A stretch of 64,000 nucleotides of DNA from an uncultured Blautia sp. (GCA_900549015.1 URMH01000008.1:11654-75653); one strand, 5' to 3'. Counted from the stretch's first letter, positions 8,314 to 16,523 are shown. Notes: generated by a model not told the origin, from the sequence alone. A program made the numbers and translations.

Positions 8314-9739
8314 CTTTTAAATAGTCCCATACTCTTTCTACGGAAGGAATATGGAGTTTTTCGTCAGGTGTGTGTACATCAAGCTGATTCGGACCGAAGG
8401 AGATGCAGTCCAGACCGGGGATTTTGCTGGAAAGGATTCCACATTCCAGTCCTGCATGAATTGTCTGAAGAAGCGGGGCTTTTCCATACAGCTCTTCAAA
8501 AACATTAACACAGCAGTCTCGAAGGGGAGATTCATTTGCATATGGCCATGCAGGGTAGTCTCCCTGAAATTCTGTATGACCGCCGAGGGTCTTTACAAGA
8601 AGGGAGATTTTTTCGGCAAGGGTTTCTTTAGAAGAGGAAACAGAACTTCTTATGGAAAGACGCAGCATCAGTTCTTCTTCTGCAAGCTCCATGATACCCA
8701 GGTTCAGGGAAGTTTCTACAGTATCCGGAATGTCTGCGCTCATAGCCTGCACTCCGCAGGGAATAAACGTGAGGGCTGTAAGTACGGAATGAAGAGATTT
8801 TTCTGTGAGTGCAGCTTCAGTTGTTATTGTTGATTCTGTAAGTTCCAGACGAATATCAGGATCTGTCGCGCCATATTCTGACTTTATATAAGAAAGGAAA
8901 GTTTCAGCGGCTTTTTTTGCGCAGGAGAGATTTTCCTCAGGGATCAGGACAGATGCCCGGGAGTCTTTTGGGATTGCATTTTCTTTTATTCCTCCCGACA
9001 TGGAAATAAGGGCATAGTCTGTTTCTTTTTTCAGGAAAAGAAGGAAACGTCCGAGAAGTTCAATTCCATTTCCGCGCTTTTTATGAATTTCCAGTCCGGA
9101 ATGTCCTCCCAGAAGTCCGGAAAAACGGATATGGCAGAGAATGCCTGTCTGCGTATTTCTTTCTACAGGAATCTGGCAGGCGGCACGGCGTCCTCCGGCA
9201 CAGCCCACTGTGAGGATACCTTCTTCTTCCGAATCGATATTAATGAGTCTTCTGCCTTTGCATTCAGATAAGTTCATGGCAGATGTGCCCAGAAGCCCGA
9301 CTTCTTCACATACAGTAAGAATTACTTCGAGAGGCGGGTGAGGAATGTCTTTGTCATCGAGGAGCGCAAGCGCGTATGCCACTGCAATCCCGTCGTCTCC
9401 GCCGAGAGTTGTTCCTTCTGCTGTGAGATATTCTCCGTCTATCATAAGGCGGAGTCCGTCTGTTTCAAGGTTTAGATCGCAGTCATCTGTCTTAACGCCT
9501 ACCATATCAAGATGCCCCTGAAGAATAACGGCTTCTTTTTGCTCGTATCCGGGGGATGCAGGCGCGAAGATAATAAGGTTTCCCATAGCGTCCTGGGTGC
9601 AGTGCAGACCGTGTTCTTTTGCGAAACGGACACAGTGATCGCTTAACTGTTTTTCGTGATGAGAAGTATGGGGAATGGAGCAGATTTCTTCAAAGTAATG
9701 AAAAACAGAAGCAGGTTTCAGTGATTTAAGTGAATTCAT
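8294..9739 (-). CDS. pepD: PepD-type aminoacyl-histidine dipeptidase (M20)
   Basis: Zinc metallopeptidase of family M20/PepD that hydrolyses Xaa-His and related dipeptides in the cytosol. With the start at ATG 9739 it is 481 aa, the usual size. Metal-site motifs are GHLDMVG (His, Asp), GGDDGIAVA (bridging Asp), CEEVGLLG (catalytic Glu pair) and a C-terminal HAGLECG. The start was chosen because GAGGTG lies 8 bases upstream of this ATG; a TTG five codons earlier is in frame but overlaps that site. Together with the epimerase and the DUF819 permease it suggests dipeptide salvage. Confidence 0.9.
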   Translation of the reverse strand: MNSLKSLKPASVFHYFEEICSIPHTSHHEKQLSDHCVRFAKEHGLHCTQDAMGNLIIFAPASPGYEQKEAVILQGHLDMVGVKTDDCDLNLETDGLRLMIDGEYLTAEGTTLGGDDGIAVAYALALLDDKDIPHPPLEVILTVCEEVGLLGTSAMNLSECKGRRLINIDSEEEGILTVGCAGGRRAACQIPVERNTQTGILCHIRFSGLLGGHSGLEIHKKRGNGIELLGRFLLFLKKETDYALISMSGGIKENAIPKDSRASVLIPEENLSCAKKAAETFLSYIKSEYGATDPDIRLELTESTITTEAALTEKSLHSVLTALTFIPCGVQAMSADIPDTVETSLNLGIMELAEEELMLRLSIRSSVSSSKETLAEKISLLVKTLGGHTEFQGDYPAWPYANESPLRDCCVNVFEELYGKAPLLQTIHAGLECGILSSKIPGLDCISFGPNQLDVHTPDEKLHIPSVERVWDYLKAVLKAL

Positions 9740-9891
9740 AAGCGTACACCTCAACTTTTTTTTAATATCATATCATGTTTTAACAAATAATACACATTTT
9801 TCCCACAAAGTAAACACAAATTATTTTTATACTAAGAGCCATAAAAGGAAAGAAACAGAGATTCTTGAAAGAAGTCAAGGAGGGAATATAA

Positions 9892-11343
9892 ATGAGTAAC
9901 ATTAATAAAAATACAATCAAAAAAATGGCAAAAAAGGGTGTGAAGGTCACGCTTTGCGCAGCTCTTGCAGGAGGTCTTTTATTAGGCGGATATAATGGAA
10001 TTTCTTATTTTACAGAGGGAGTCCAGAATGTTTCCGCTTCATCAGATAAAACGATGCTGACCATGACTAAGAGTGAAAAGAAGTCAAAAGAGAAAAAGAA
10101 TACAGAGGAGAAAAAAGAAATAGAGACAAAGGGAAGCCTTGATGTTTCTGATATTGCAGCAGAAGCGATGCCATCTGTAGTTTCTATTACAACAAAATCC
10201 ATTCAGGAAGTTCAGAATTACTACGGAATGTTTGGAATGTACGGCGGATACGCTCCTTCTCAGGAAGAAGAGGTTGAGGGAAGCGGTTCCGGAATCATTA
10301 TCGGAAAAAATGATGAGGAGCTTCTGATCGCAACAAATTATCACGTTGTGGAAGGGGCAGATACGCTTTCAGTAAGTTTTATTGACAACAATTCATATGA
10401 GGGAACTGTAAAAGGATATGAAGAAAATAAAGATCTTGCAGTTGTAAGTATTCCTCTGGAAGATATTTCTGATGATACTATGGATCAGATTTCTATAGCA
10501 ACGATTGGAAGCTCCGATGATCTTGTTGTAGGGGAGCAGGTAATTGCTATTGGTAATGCACTTGGTTATGGACAGTCTGTTACAACAGGTATTGTAAGTG
10601 CAAAAAACAGAAAAATGGATTCTACATCCGGTTCGTTCTCTTCTGATGAAGATGACAATAGAAACGGTGTCAACCTGCTTCAGACAGACGCGGCAATTAA
10701 TCCGGGAAACAGCGGCGGAGCACTTCTTAACATGAAAGGCGAGGTTGTAGGTATTAACTCTGCAAAGCTTGCATCTACAGAAGTAGAAGGCATGGGATAT
10801 GCCATTGCAGTTTCTGATGTTTCCGATATTCTGGAGAACCTTATGAATGAGGAACCGAGAGAAAAACTGGATGAGGGAGAAAATGGTGTTCTTGGAATTT
10901 CCGGAAGAACAGTAAGTGAAGAAGGTCAGGTTTACGGTATTCCTCAGGGTGTCTTTGTAGGAGAAGTTACAGAAGGCGGTCCTGCAGAAGAAGCAGGAAT
11001 TAAAGTGAATTCTATTATTACGGAATTTGCCGGAAAATCAGTAGTAAGCATAGATCAGCTTGTAAATTACCTTCAGTATTATGAGCCAGGAGAAGAGGTT
11101 GAAGTTGTTCTTCAGGTTCCGGATGGAGAAAGCTATACGGAAAAAACAGTGACCGTTACACTGGGAAAAAATGAAAATAAAGACAAGTCAGAAAGTAAAG
11201 ATGAGAGCGCAGACAAAAACGAGGACGAAAACGAGGACGAAAGCGCACAGGAGCAACCGTCAGGAGAGGGAAATATTCTGGAGGATTGGGAAAATGGAAT
11301 TTTATCTGAATCCGGAATGCAGTTTTTCGATGGCTGGAGATAA
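9892..11343 (+). CDS. membrane-anchored HtrA/DegP-like serine protease with PDZ domain
   Basis: A 483-aa envelope quality-control protease. There is one N-terminal membrane anchor (about residues 17-38), a Lys/Glu-rich spacer (55-80), a trypsin-like domain and one PDZ domain (about 335-425). The catalytic triad is H151 (NYHVV), D181 (NKDLAVV) and S274 (GNSGGAL). A Lys/Asp/Glu-rich tail follows from about 430. AAGGAGGG precedes the ATG by 7-8 bases. It is monocistronic, with a clear terminator downstream. The domain order matches Gram-positive HtrA; a stress-regulated promoter is plausible but not identified. Confidence 0.92.
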   Translation: MSNINKNTIKKMAKKGVKVTLCAALAGGLLLGGYNGISYFTEGVQNVSASSDKTMLTMTKSEKKSKEKKNTEEKKEIETKGSLDVSDIAAEAMPSVVSITTKSIQEVQNYYGMFGMYGGYAPSQEEEVEGSGSGIIIGKNDEELLIATNYHVVEGADTLSVSFIDNNSYEGTVKGYEENKDLAVVSIPLEDISDDTMDQISIATIGSSDDLVVGEQVIAIGNALGYGQSVTTGIVSAKNRKMDSTSGSFSSDEDDNRNGVNLLQTDAAINPGNSGGALLNMKGEVVGINSAKLASTEVEGMGYAIAVSDVSDILENLMNEEPREKLDEGENGVLGISGRTVSEEGQVYGIPQGVFVGEVTEGGPAEEAGIKVNSIITEFAGKSVVSIDQLVNYLQYYEPGEEVEVVLQVPDGESYTEKTVTVTLGKNENKDKSESKDESADKNEDENEDESAQEQPSGEGNILEDWENGILSESGMQFFDGWR

Positions 11344-11367
11344 ATAAAAGCAGTAAGATAAAAAATA

Positions 11368-11407
11368 AGGACAGCATCCGAGAATGAGGTGTTGTCCTGT
11401 TTTTTTT
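11368..11407 (+). terminator. intrinsic terminator of the htrA-like gene
   Basis: AGGACAGCA (11368-11376) pairs with TGTTGTCCT (11390-11398) and is followed by GTTTTTTTT. Confidence 0.8.
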
Positions 11408-11448
11408 GTATAATATTTACAAAACAAAAGAAAAAATGCAGGAAAATA

Positions 11449-11477
11449 TGGTAATGTTTTGGGGCGTATGATATAAT
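11449..11477 (+). promoter_or_regulatory. extended -10 promoter for the 399-aa secreted protein
   Basis: A consensus TATAAT at 11472-11477 is preceded by TGA, giving TGnTATAAT, an extended -10 element. The -35 (TGGTAA, spacer 17) is weak, as is usual for extended -10 promoters. The start codon is about 35 bases after the expected transcription start. Confidence 0.55.
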
Positions 11478-11519
11478 CCTTCTATCGTTAAGAAATATAA
11501 AGATTAAGGAGGACAGTGA

Positions 11520-12719
11520 ATGAAAAAAGTATTGGTGGGATTGATAACAGGATTGCTTTGTATCATGCCGGCAGCAGGGGTTATGGCAGAAGAAGCAGCG
11601 GCAGAAACGAAAGAAGCAGCGGCAGAAACGACAAATGAAACACAGGCGCTTTCTGATGATATTTACAGTTTTCAGGCAGAAATCGATGGGGAAATTTATC
11701 AGTTTCCCATGTCTTTTGAGGAGTTTACGGCAAAAGGCTGGACTTACGATGGAGATGCTGCGCAGACGATGGAGCCGGAGCAGTATACAACAGCAGAAAC
11801 TTTTAAGAAGGATTCCTCAAAGCTGTATGCTACCATATTTAATCTTGGTATGAATACAGTTCCTTTTTCAGAATGCCAGATAGGCGGTTTTTCGGTGGAT
11901 TCTTATATGATGAAGGACAGTGCTCTCAGTGTAAAGCTTCCCAAGGGAATTGAATTTGGAGTATCTACTCTTGAGGATGTGAAAGCCGCATATGGCGAGC
12001 CAAGCAGAGTATATGACGGAGAGATGTACACATCACTCAGTTATGAATACGATATGTACCAGAATGTGGAAATCCAGGTGGATAAAGAGACAAATACAGT
12101 AAGTAAAGTGGATATAAGAAATATGATCGACACAGCAAGCGAAGCGGATCAGGCACAGGCTGCATCACAGGTGAGTGATGAAGTAACTGAGGAAGTAAAA
12201 AGCTACCGGGCACCAGCAGAACTGGGAGATGATTTTGCAAAATTTATTGTAGAATATGACGGTGCGCTGTATCAGATGCCGGCTCCTGTTTCCGAATTTG
12301 AGAAAAACGGCTGGACAGTAAAAGAAGATCAGTCTGATATGACGGTAAAGGGAAAAGATTTCGGCTGGGTTGCTCTTATGAAGAATAATCAGGAATTAAG
12401 AGTTATTGCTCAGAATTATGGAGCGAATGCCACTACAATTCGAAACTGCTTTGTTACATCTGTAAAAGGAGACGACAATTCAACCAATATGCCGATTACT
12501 GTTCAGAAGGGAATTACACGCGGCATGGCGAAAGCAGAGCTTGAGAAAGCGCTGGAAGGTGTGACATATAAATTTGAAGAGTCCGATATGTTTGAATATT
12601 ACACAATAGAAGGACCGGAAAGTTCCCTTGACCGGGTAGAGATTCTTGTGAGAAAAGATACAAGTGTGGTACAGGCAATTGAGGTGAGCAATGCGCCAAA
12701 GGAGCTTCCTAAATACTGA
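11520..12719 (+). CDS. secreted protein with two copies of one unknown domain
   Basis: A 399-aa exported protein of unknown function. The signal peptide is residues 1-24 (MKKVLVGLITGLLCIMPAAG, cleavage near VMAEE), followed by a short Glu/Ala repeat linker. Two related domains of about 150 aa follow. Domain 1 (about 50-205) begins SFQAEIDGEIYQFP and contains FTAKGWTYDGD; domain 2 (about 240-395) begins KFIVEYDGALYQMP and contains FEKNGWTVKED. Both share the later GI-F/TRG-x-x-x-L-E and VEIxV(R/D)K patterns. It has no lipobox and no sortase signal. AAGGAGG precedes the start. I do not recognise a characterised family; similar two-domain secreted proteins occur in Lachnospiraceae. Confidence 0.7.
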   Translation: MKKVLVGLITGLLCIMPAAGVMAEEAAAETKEAAAETTNETQALSDDIYSFQAEIDGEIYQFPMSFEEFTAKGWTYDGDAAQTMEPEQYTTAETFKKDSSKLYATIFNLGMNTVPFSECQIGGFSVDSYMMKDSALSVKLPKGIEFGVSTLEDVKAAYGEPSRVYDGEMYTSLSYEYDMYQNVEIQVDKETNTVSKVDIRNMIDTASEADQAQAASQVSDEVTEEVKSYRAPAELGDDFAKFIVEYDGALYQMPAPVSEFEKNGWTVKEDQSDMTVKGKDFGWVALMKNNQELRVIAQNYGANATTIRNCFVTSVKGDDNSTNMPITVQKGITRGMAKAELEKALEGVTYKFEESDMFEYYTIEGPESSLDRVEILVRKDTSVVQAIEVSNAPKELPKY

Positions 12720-12773
12720 TAAAACAGAACCGGAATTGTATGAAAATAAGTACAAGAATATGATAGAAAAGTA

Positions 12774-12802
12774 TTGAGTTAAAAGATTAACAATGTTATA
12801 GT
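12774..12802 (+). promoter_or_regulatory. sigma-A promoter of the alcohol dehydrogenase gene
   Basis: TTGAGT (12774-12779), a 17-base spacer and TATAGT (12797-12802). The predicted start of transcription falls at the beginning of the Rex-like operator. Confidence 0.7.
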
Positions 12803-12806
12803 GTAA

Positions 12807-12824
12807 TTGTTAAGAAAATAACAA
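12807..12824. promoter_or_regulatory. Rex operator
   Basis: TTGTTAAGAAAATAACAA has the form TTGTTAA-N4-TTAACAA with one mismatch (A for T at 12818). It matches the clostridial binding consensus of Rex, the NADH/NAD+-sensing repressor of fermentation genes. It overlaps the expected transcription start of the alcohol dehydrogenase, the classical repressor position. Confidence 0.75.
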
Positions 12825-12880
12825 TTAGAATCAAATGAATTTTCCTGAACCAGGAAACAATAGAAAAGGAGTGACGTACT

Positions 12881-14062
12881 ATGGCAAGATTTACATTACC
12901 TAGAGATATTTATCACGGAAAAGGATGTCTGGCGGAGTTAAAGAACTTAAAAGGAAAAAAAGCCGTTCTTGTAGTAGGCGGCGGATCTATGAAGAGACAG
13001 GGCTTTCTTGATAAGGCAGTGAATTATCTGAAAGAAGGCGGAATGGAAGTAGAAGTATTTGAAGGTGTAGAGCCGGATCCATCTGTTGAGACTGTTATGA
13101 AAGGCGCTAAAGTTATGCAGGATTTCCAGCCTGACTGGATCGTGTCTATGGGTGGCGGATCTCCAATTGATGCAGCGAAAGCTATGTGGGCATTCTATGA
13201 ATACCCGGAAATAAAATTTGAAGATCTGATTGTACCGTTTGGTTTTCCGGAGCTGAGACAGAAAGCAAAATTTGCTGCAATCCCGACTACTTCCGGTACA
13301 GCAACTGAGGTTACAGCTTTCTCTGTTATTACAGATTATGCAAAAGGAATTAAATATCCGCTTGCAGATTTTAACATTACACCAGATGTAGCAATCGTAG
13401 ATCCGGAGCTTGTAGAAGCGCTTCCTGCAAAACAGGTTGCTTATACAGGAATGGACGCACTTACACATGCAATTGAGGCATATGTATCTACACTTCACTG
13501 TGCATTTACAGACCCGCTTGCTCTTCAGGCAATCGAGATGGTTCTTGATTATCTTCCGGCTTCTTTTGCAGGAAACCAGAATGCAAGAGAGCAGATGCAC
13601 TACGCACAGTGTCTTGCAGGAATGTCCTTCTCCAACGCACTGCTCGGTATTGTACATTCTATGGCGCATAAGACAGGTGCAGCATTCTCTACAGGTCATA
13701 TTCCTCATGGATGTGCAAATGCAATTTACCTTCCATATGTAATCAGATACAATGCAAAGAATAAAGAAGCAGCAAGCCGCTACGCTGAAATCGCAAGAAG
13801 AATGGGATTAAGCGGAACATCTGAGCAGGCTCTTGTTAACAGCCTTTGTGAAAAAATCGATGAATTCAATGTGAAATTAAACATTCCGAAAACTCTGAAA
13901 GACTTTGGAATCCAGGAAGATGAGTTCAAAGAGAAAATCGCAAAAATTGCAGAATTAGCAGTAGGAGATGCCTGTACAGGATCTAACCCGAGAGCAATTA
14001 CTCCGGCTGAAATGGAAAAACTGTTTACATGTGTATACTACGGAACAGAAGTTGATTTCTAA
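12881..14062 (+). CDS. iron-containing alcohol dehydrogenase (butanol dehydrogenase-like)
   Basis: A 393-aa group III (iron-dependent) alcohol dehydrogenase that reduces aldehydes with NAD(P)H during fermentation. The nucleotide-binding region includes VVGGGSMKRQ (32-40) and MGGGSPIDAAK (90-100). The metal ligands are D192 and H196 (GMDALTH), H263 (MAHKTG) and H276 (PHGCAN). The length is typical. A sigma-A promoter and a Rex-type operator sit immediately upstream, so expression should rise when NADH accumulates; this supports a redox-balancing role. It is monocistronic, with its own terminator. Aldehyde preference cannot be read from the sequence. Confidence 0.92.
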   Translation: MARFTLPRDIYHGKGCLAELKNLKGKKAVLVVGGGSMKRQGFLDKAVNYLKEGGMEVEVFEGVEPDPSVETVMKGAKVMQDFQPDWIVSMGGGSPIDAAKAMWAFYEYPEIKFEDLIVPFGFPELRQKAKFAAIPTTSGTATEVTAFSVITDYAKGIKYPLADFNITPDVAIVDPELVEALPAKQVAYTGMDALTHAIEAYVSTLHCAFTDPLALQAIEMVLDYLPASFAGNQNAREQMHYAQCLAGMSFSNALLGIVHSMAHKTGAAFSTGHIPHGCANAIYLPYVIRYNAKNKEAASRYAEIARRMGLSGTSEQALVNSLCEKIDEFNVKLNIPKTLKDFGIQEDEFKEKIAKIAELAVGDACTGSNPRAITPAEMEKLFTCVYYGTEVDF

Positions 14063-14080
14063 AAAAGAAGAGTTTACAAA

Positions 14081-14118
14081 AAGTCCATTGTCTTATATAA
14101 GGCAGTGGACTTTTTTTG
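14081..14118 (+). terminator. intrinsic terminator of the alcohol dehydrogenase
   Basis: AAGTCCATTGTCTTA pairs with TAAGGCAGTGGACTT, followed by a run of T residues (14111-14117). Confidence 0.85.
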
Positions 14119-14120
14119 GC

Positions 14121-14148
14121 TTGATTTGTAAAAAATATGTTTTATACT
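14121..14148 (+). promoter_or_regulatory. putative promoter of the esterase remnant
   Basis: TTGATT (14121-14126), a 16-base spacer and TATACT (14143-14148), 45 bases ahead of the small ORF's ATG. It suggests the fragment may still be transcribed. Confidence 0.5.
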
Positions 14149-14192
14149 GATAACAATAGACGAATCAGAAGAATAGATAAAGGAGAAATTAT

Positions 14193-14423
14193 ATGTACAA
14201 GGTCATGCTTGCAGACGAGATGTCTTCTTATATTGCCAATTTTGTAAAAACAGGCAATCCAAATGGAGAAGGTCTTGCAGAATGGGAAACATGTACGGAA
14301 GAAAACAGTGGCTCTTTTATGTGGTGGCATGAAGGAAAATCTGAGAGCACAGTAAATACCGCTTATCCGGAAAGAGATAAGTTCCAGCAGGAAGCAGCAA
14401 AAAAAGAATTTGGGTTAAAGTAA
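14193..14423 (+). pseudogene. C-terminal fragment of a type B carboxylesterase
   Basis: A 76-aa ORF that reads as the extreme C-terminus of a type B carboxylesterase (about 500 aa when intact). The recognisable part is ADEMSSYIANFVKTGNPNGEG followed by LAEWE and a conserved aromatic stretch, which in the full enzymes ends the alpha/beta-hydrolase fold. The catalytic serine, acid and histidine regions are absent, and no upstream coding remains in the 130-base gap. It nevertheless has its own AAAGGAG ribosome site, a plausible promoter and a terminator, so a short peptide may be made. A deletion remnant is the simplest reading. Confidence 0.7.
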
Positions 14424-14435
14424 GATTTATCGAGG

Positions 14436-14469
14436 AAATCCCCGGACATTGAATGTTCGGGGATTTTTT
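14436..14469 (+). terminator. intrinsic terminator after the esterase remnant
   Basis: AAATCCCCGGACAT pairs with ATGTTCGGGGATTT (14 bp, one G-U pair) around a 3-base loop, followed by T residues to 14469. Confidence 0.9.
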
Positions 14470-14508
14470 GGTATAGTTTATTTATATATTTTATCAGGAG
14501 GGATAGAT

Positions 14509-15135
14509 ATGATCAAAGTAAATGCAGTGGGTGACGCCTGCCCGATTCCGGTAGTAAAAACACAGAAGGCTCTGAATGAATTAAATGGTTTTGGAACAGT
14601 AGAAACTGTAGTAGATAATGAAATTGCTGTGCAGAATTTAATGAAACTTGGCAATAACAGAGGATGTGCAGTGAAATCAGAAAAGCTGAAAGAAAACCGA
14701 TACAAGGTTACCTTTACAGTAGGAGACGGAACTGACAAAACAGCTCATGAAATACCTGCTTTTGAGGCAGATGTGGCGGCGTGTGTGCCGGACAGCAGAA
14801 GAAATGTGGTAGTCGTAATCGCTTCTGATAAAATGGGAGAAGGCAGCGAGGAGCTCGGAAAAACATTAATGAAGGGATTTATCTATGCCTTAAATCAGCA
14901 GGAGTCATTGCCAAAAACCATGTTATTTTATAATGGAGGAGCAGCTCTTACTTGTGAGGGTTCTCCGGCATTGGAAGATTTAAAATCTCTTGCAGCTCAG
15001 GGCGTTGAAATTCTTACCTGTGGGACATGCCTGAACTTTTATGGGATTTCTGATAAGCTTCAGGTTGGAGAAGTGACCAATATGTATGTGATAGCGGAAA
15101 AGATGACACAGGCAGGACTGATTGTAAAACCATGA
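14509..15135 (+). CDS. yedF: YedF-like selenium-metabolism sulfurtransferase homologue
   Basis: A 208-aa two-part cytosolic protein. Residues 1-70 form a TusA/SirA-like domain with the CPxP motif (DACPIPVVK, C11). Residues about 95-205 form a DsrE-like domain with the CGTCLNFYGI motif. This combination is the selenium-associated YedF family found in genomes with SelD. The start at ATG 14509 has AGGAGG 6 bases upstream; the longer frame from 14449 adds unrelated residues. It overlaps the next gene by 4 bases (ATGA), so translation is coupled. A role in handling reduced selenium or sulfur is known only by association. Confidence 0.85.
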   Translation: MIKVNAVGDACPIPVVKTQKALNELNGFGTVETVVDNEIAVQNLMKLGNNRGCAVKSEKLKENRYKVTFTVGDGTDKTAHEIPAFEADVAACVPDSRRNVVVVIASDKMGEGSEELGKTLMKGFIYALNQQESLPKTMLFYNGGAALTCEGSPALEDLKSLAAQGVEILTCGTCLNFYGISDKLQVGEVTNMYVIAEKMTQAGLIVKP

Positions 15136-16289
15136 TTTATTTAGATAATGCTGCGACAACGGGGAGAAAACCGCCGGAAGTGGCAGAGGCAGTAGCAAAA
15201 GCAATTTCTTCCGTGGGAAATGCCGGGAGAGGTGCTCATGGTGCGACTCTTCAAGCTGCCCGGATTGTTTATAGAACAAGAGAGCTTCTGGCAGAGCTTT
15301 TAGGAACTTCTCATCCGGAACAGATTGCCTTTACCTGTAATGCAACAGAGAGCTTAAATATTGCCATTAACGGGTTGTTTCATAAAGGAGATCATGTGAT
15401 TACTACAGTCTGTGAACACAATTCCGTTCTTCGTCCTCTTTACAGAAAAGAGAAAGAAGGTGTGGAGCTCACAATCGTGCCTTTTGATAAAAGATTTCCA
15501 GAAAATGAAGGACGTATCGATTATGACTTTCTGGAAAAATCCTGTAAAGAAAATACAAAGGCTATTGTAATCACAAATGCTTCTAATGTAACAGGAAATA
15601 TTACAGATTTAAAAAGAGTTTCTTCTTTTGCAAAAAAGAGGGGGATTCTTCTTATTGTGGACGCTTCTCAGACAGCAGGAGTGCTGCCGATTCAGGTGGA
15701 AGAGCAGGGGATAGATGTTCTTTGTTTTACAGGGCATAAAGGGCTTCTTGGACCACAGGGAACGGGAGGAATTTATGTCCGTGAAGGACTTGAACTTTCG
15801 CCTCTTAAAGTAGGAGGGAGCGGTGTTCAGAGCTTTTTGGAAGAGCATCCACGAAAAATGCCCACGGCATTAGAGGCGGGGACATTAAATGTACACGGAA
15901 TTGCAGGGTTGAAAGCAGCACTTGAGTATATTAAAGAGGAAACTGTGGAAAACATACGGGAAAAAGAAATGCGTCTGTGGAAAAGATTTGAAGAGCAGGT
16001 CAGAGAGATTTCCGGTGTTACTGTTTATGGAAATCCGAATCCGGAAAGCCGTGTGGGAATTGTGGCTTTGAATATTGGAAAGCTGGATTCCGGCGAGGTT
16101 AGCGACTGGCTGTGGGAGGATTATGAAATTGCAGTCCGCCCGGGAGCGCACTGTGCGCCGCTTCTTCACAAGGCGCTGGGAACGGTACGTCAGGGTGCAG
16201 TCAGATTCAGTTTTTCCCATTACAATACGGAGCAGGAAATAGATGTTGCGGCAGCAGCTTTAAGAGAGTACGGGAGGGACGAAGTATGA
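15132..16289 (+). CDS. cysteine desulfurase/selenocysteine lyase-like PLP enzyme
   Basis: A 385-aa class V aminotransferase-fold enzyme that removes sulfur (or selenium) from cysteine (or selenocysteine) as an enzyme-bound persulfide. PLP is held by K203 in FTGHKGLLGPQG. The catalytic loop cysteine is C341 in RPGAHCAPLLHKALG. The N-terminus (MIYLDNAATTGRKP) is complete. It lies between yedF and a DUF3343 gene with 4-base overlaps on both sides, a set known from selenium-using bacteria. A selenium donor role, for example in loading selenium-dependent hydroxylases, is inferred from this context; general Fe-S sulfur supply is the alternative. Confidence 0.88.
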   Translation: MIYLDNAATTGRKPPEVAEAVAKAISSVGNAGRGAHGATLQAARIVYRTRELLAELLGTSHPEQIAFTCNATESLNIAINGLFHKGDHVITTVCEHNSVLRPLYRKEKEGVELTIVPFDKRFPENEGRIDYDFLEKSCKENTKAIVITNASNVTGNITDLKRVSSFAKKRGILLIVDASQTAGVLPIQVEEQGIDVLCFTGHKGLLGPQGTGGIYVREGLELSPLKVGGSGVQSFLEEHPRKMPTALEAGTLNVHGIAGLKAALEYIKEETVENIREKEMRLWKRFEEQVREISGVTVYGNPNPESRVGIVALNIGKLDSGEVSDWLWEDYEIAVRPGAHCAPLLHKALGTVRQGAVRFSFSHYNTEQEIDVAAAALREYGRDEV

Positions 16290-16522
16290 GACAGAAGAAA
16301 CCGGTGCTAGTGATTACCTTTGATACAACAGCAGAGGCAATGGCAATGGAAAGTTTCTGCGAAAAATATGAAATTCCCGGAAGATTGATTCCTTTACCGG
16401 GAGAAATCAGCGCAGGCTGCGGGCTTGCCTGGAAAACAACGCCGGATGAAGAAGAGCGCATAGAAAAAAGCATGGAAGACCATCATATCCGATGGTCTTC
16501 CATGTATACGCTGGAGTTATGA
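16286..16522 (+). CDS. DUF3343 protein (putative Se/S carrier-like)
   Basis: A 78-aa protein of the DUF3343 family, recognisable from the central PLPGEISAGCGLAWK (C at about residue 45). Family members accompany YedF and the cysteine-desulfurase-like protein and are proposed sulfur or selenium carriers; direct biochemistry is lacking. It overlaps the previous gene by 4 bases. Its last 20 codons encode HHIRWSSMYT in place of the usual acidic tail. The DNA for this region forms a perfect hairpin that is the terminator of the convergent oleate hydratase gene, so the sequence serves two purposes. Confidence 0.82.
   Translation: MRQKKPVLVITFDTTAEAMAMESFCEKYEIPGRLIPLPGEISAGCGLAWKTTPDEEERIEKSMEDHHIRWSSMYTLEL
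16464..16504 (-). terminator. oleate hydratase terminator embedded in the DUF3343 gene
   Basis: CATGGAAGACCATC (16471-16484) and GATGGTCTTCCATG (16491-16504) form a perfect 14-bp stem with a 6-base loop. On the - strand it is followed by CTTTTTTCT. It lies 20 bases past the oleate hydratase stop and wholly within the + strand coding sequence. Confidence 0.85.
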
Positions 16523-16523
16523 A

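Noticed and set aside
8351..8833. 160-aa + strand frame opposite pepD
   Set aside because: Shadow of the real minus-strand gene; no ribosome site and no protein-like composition.
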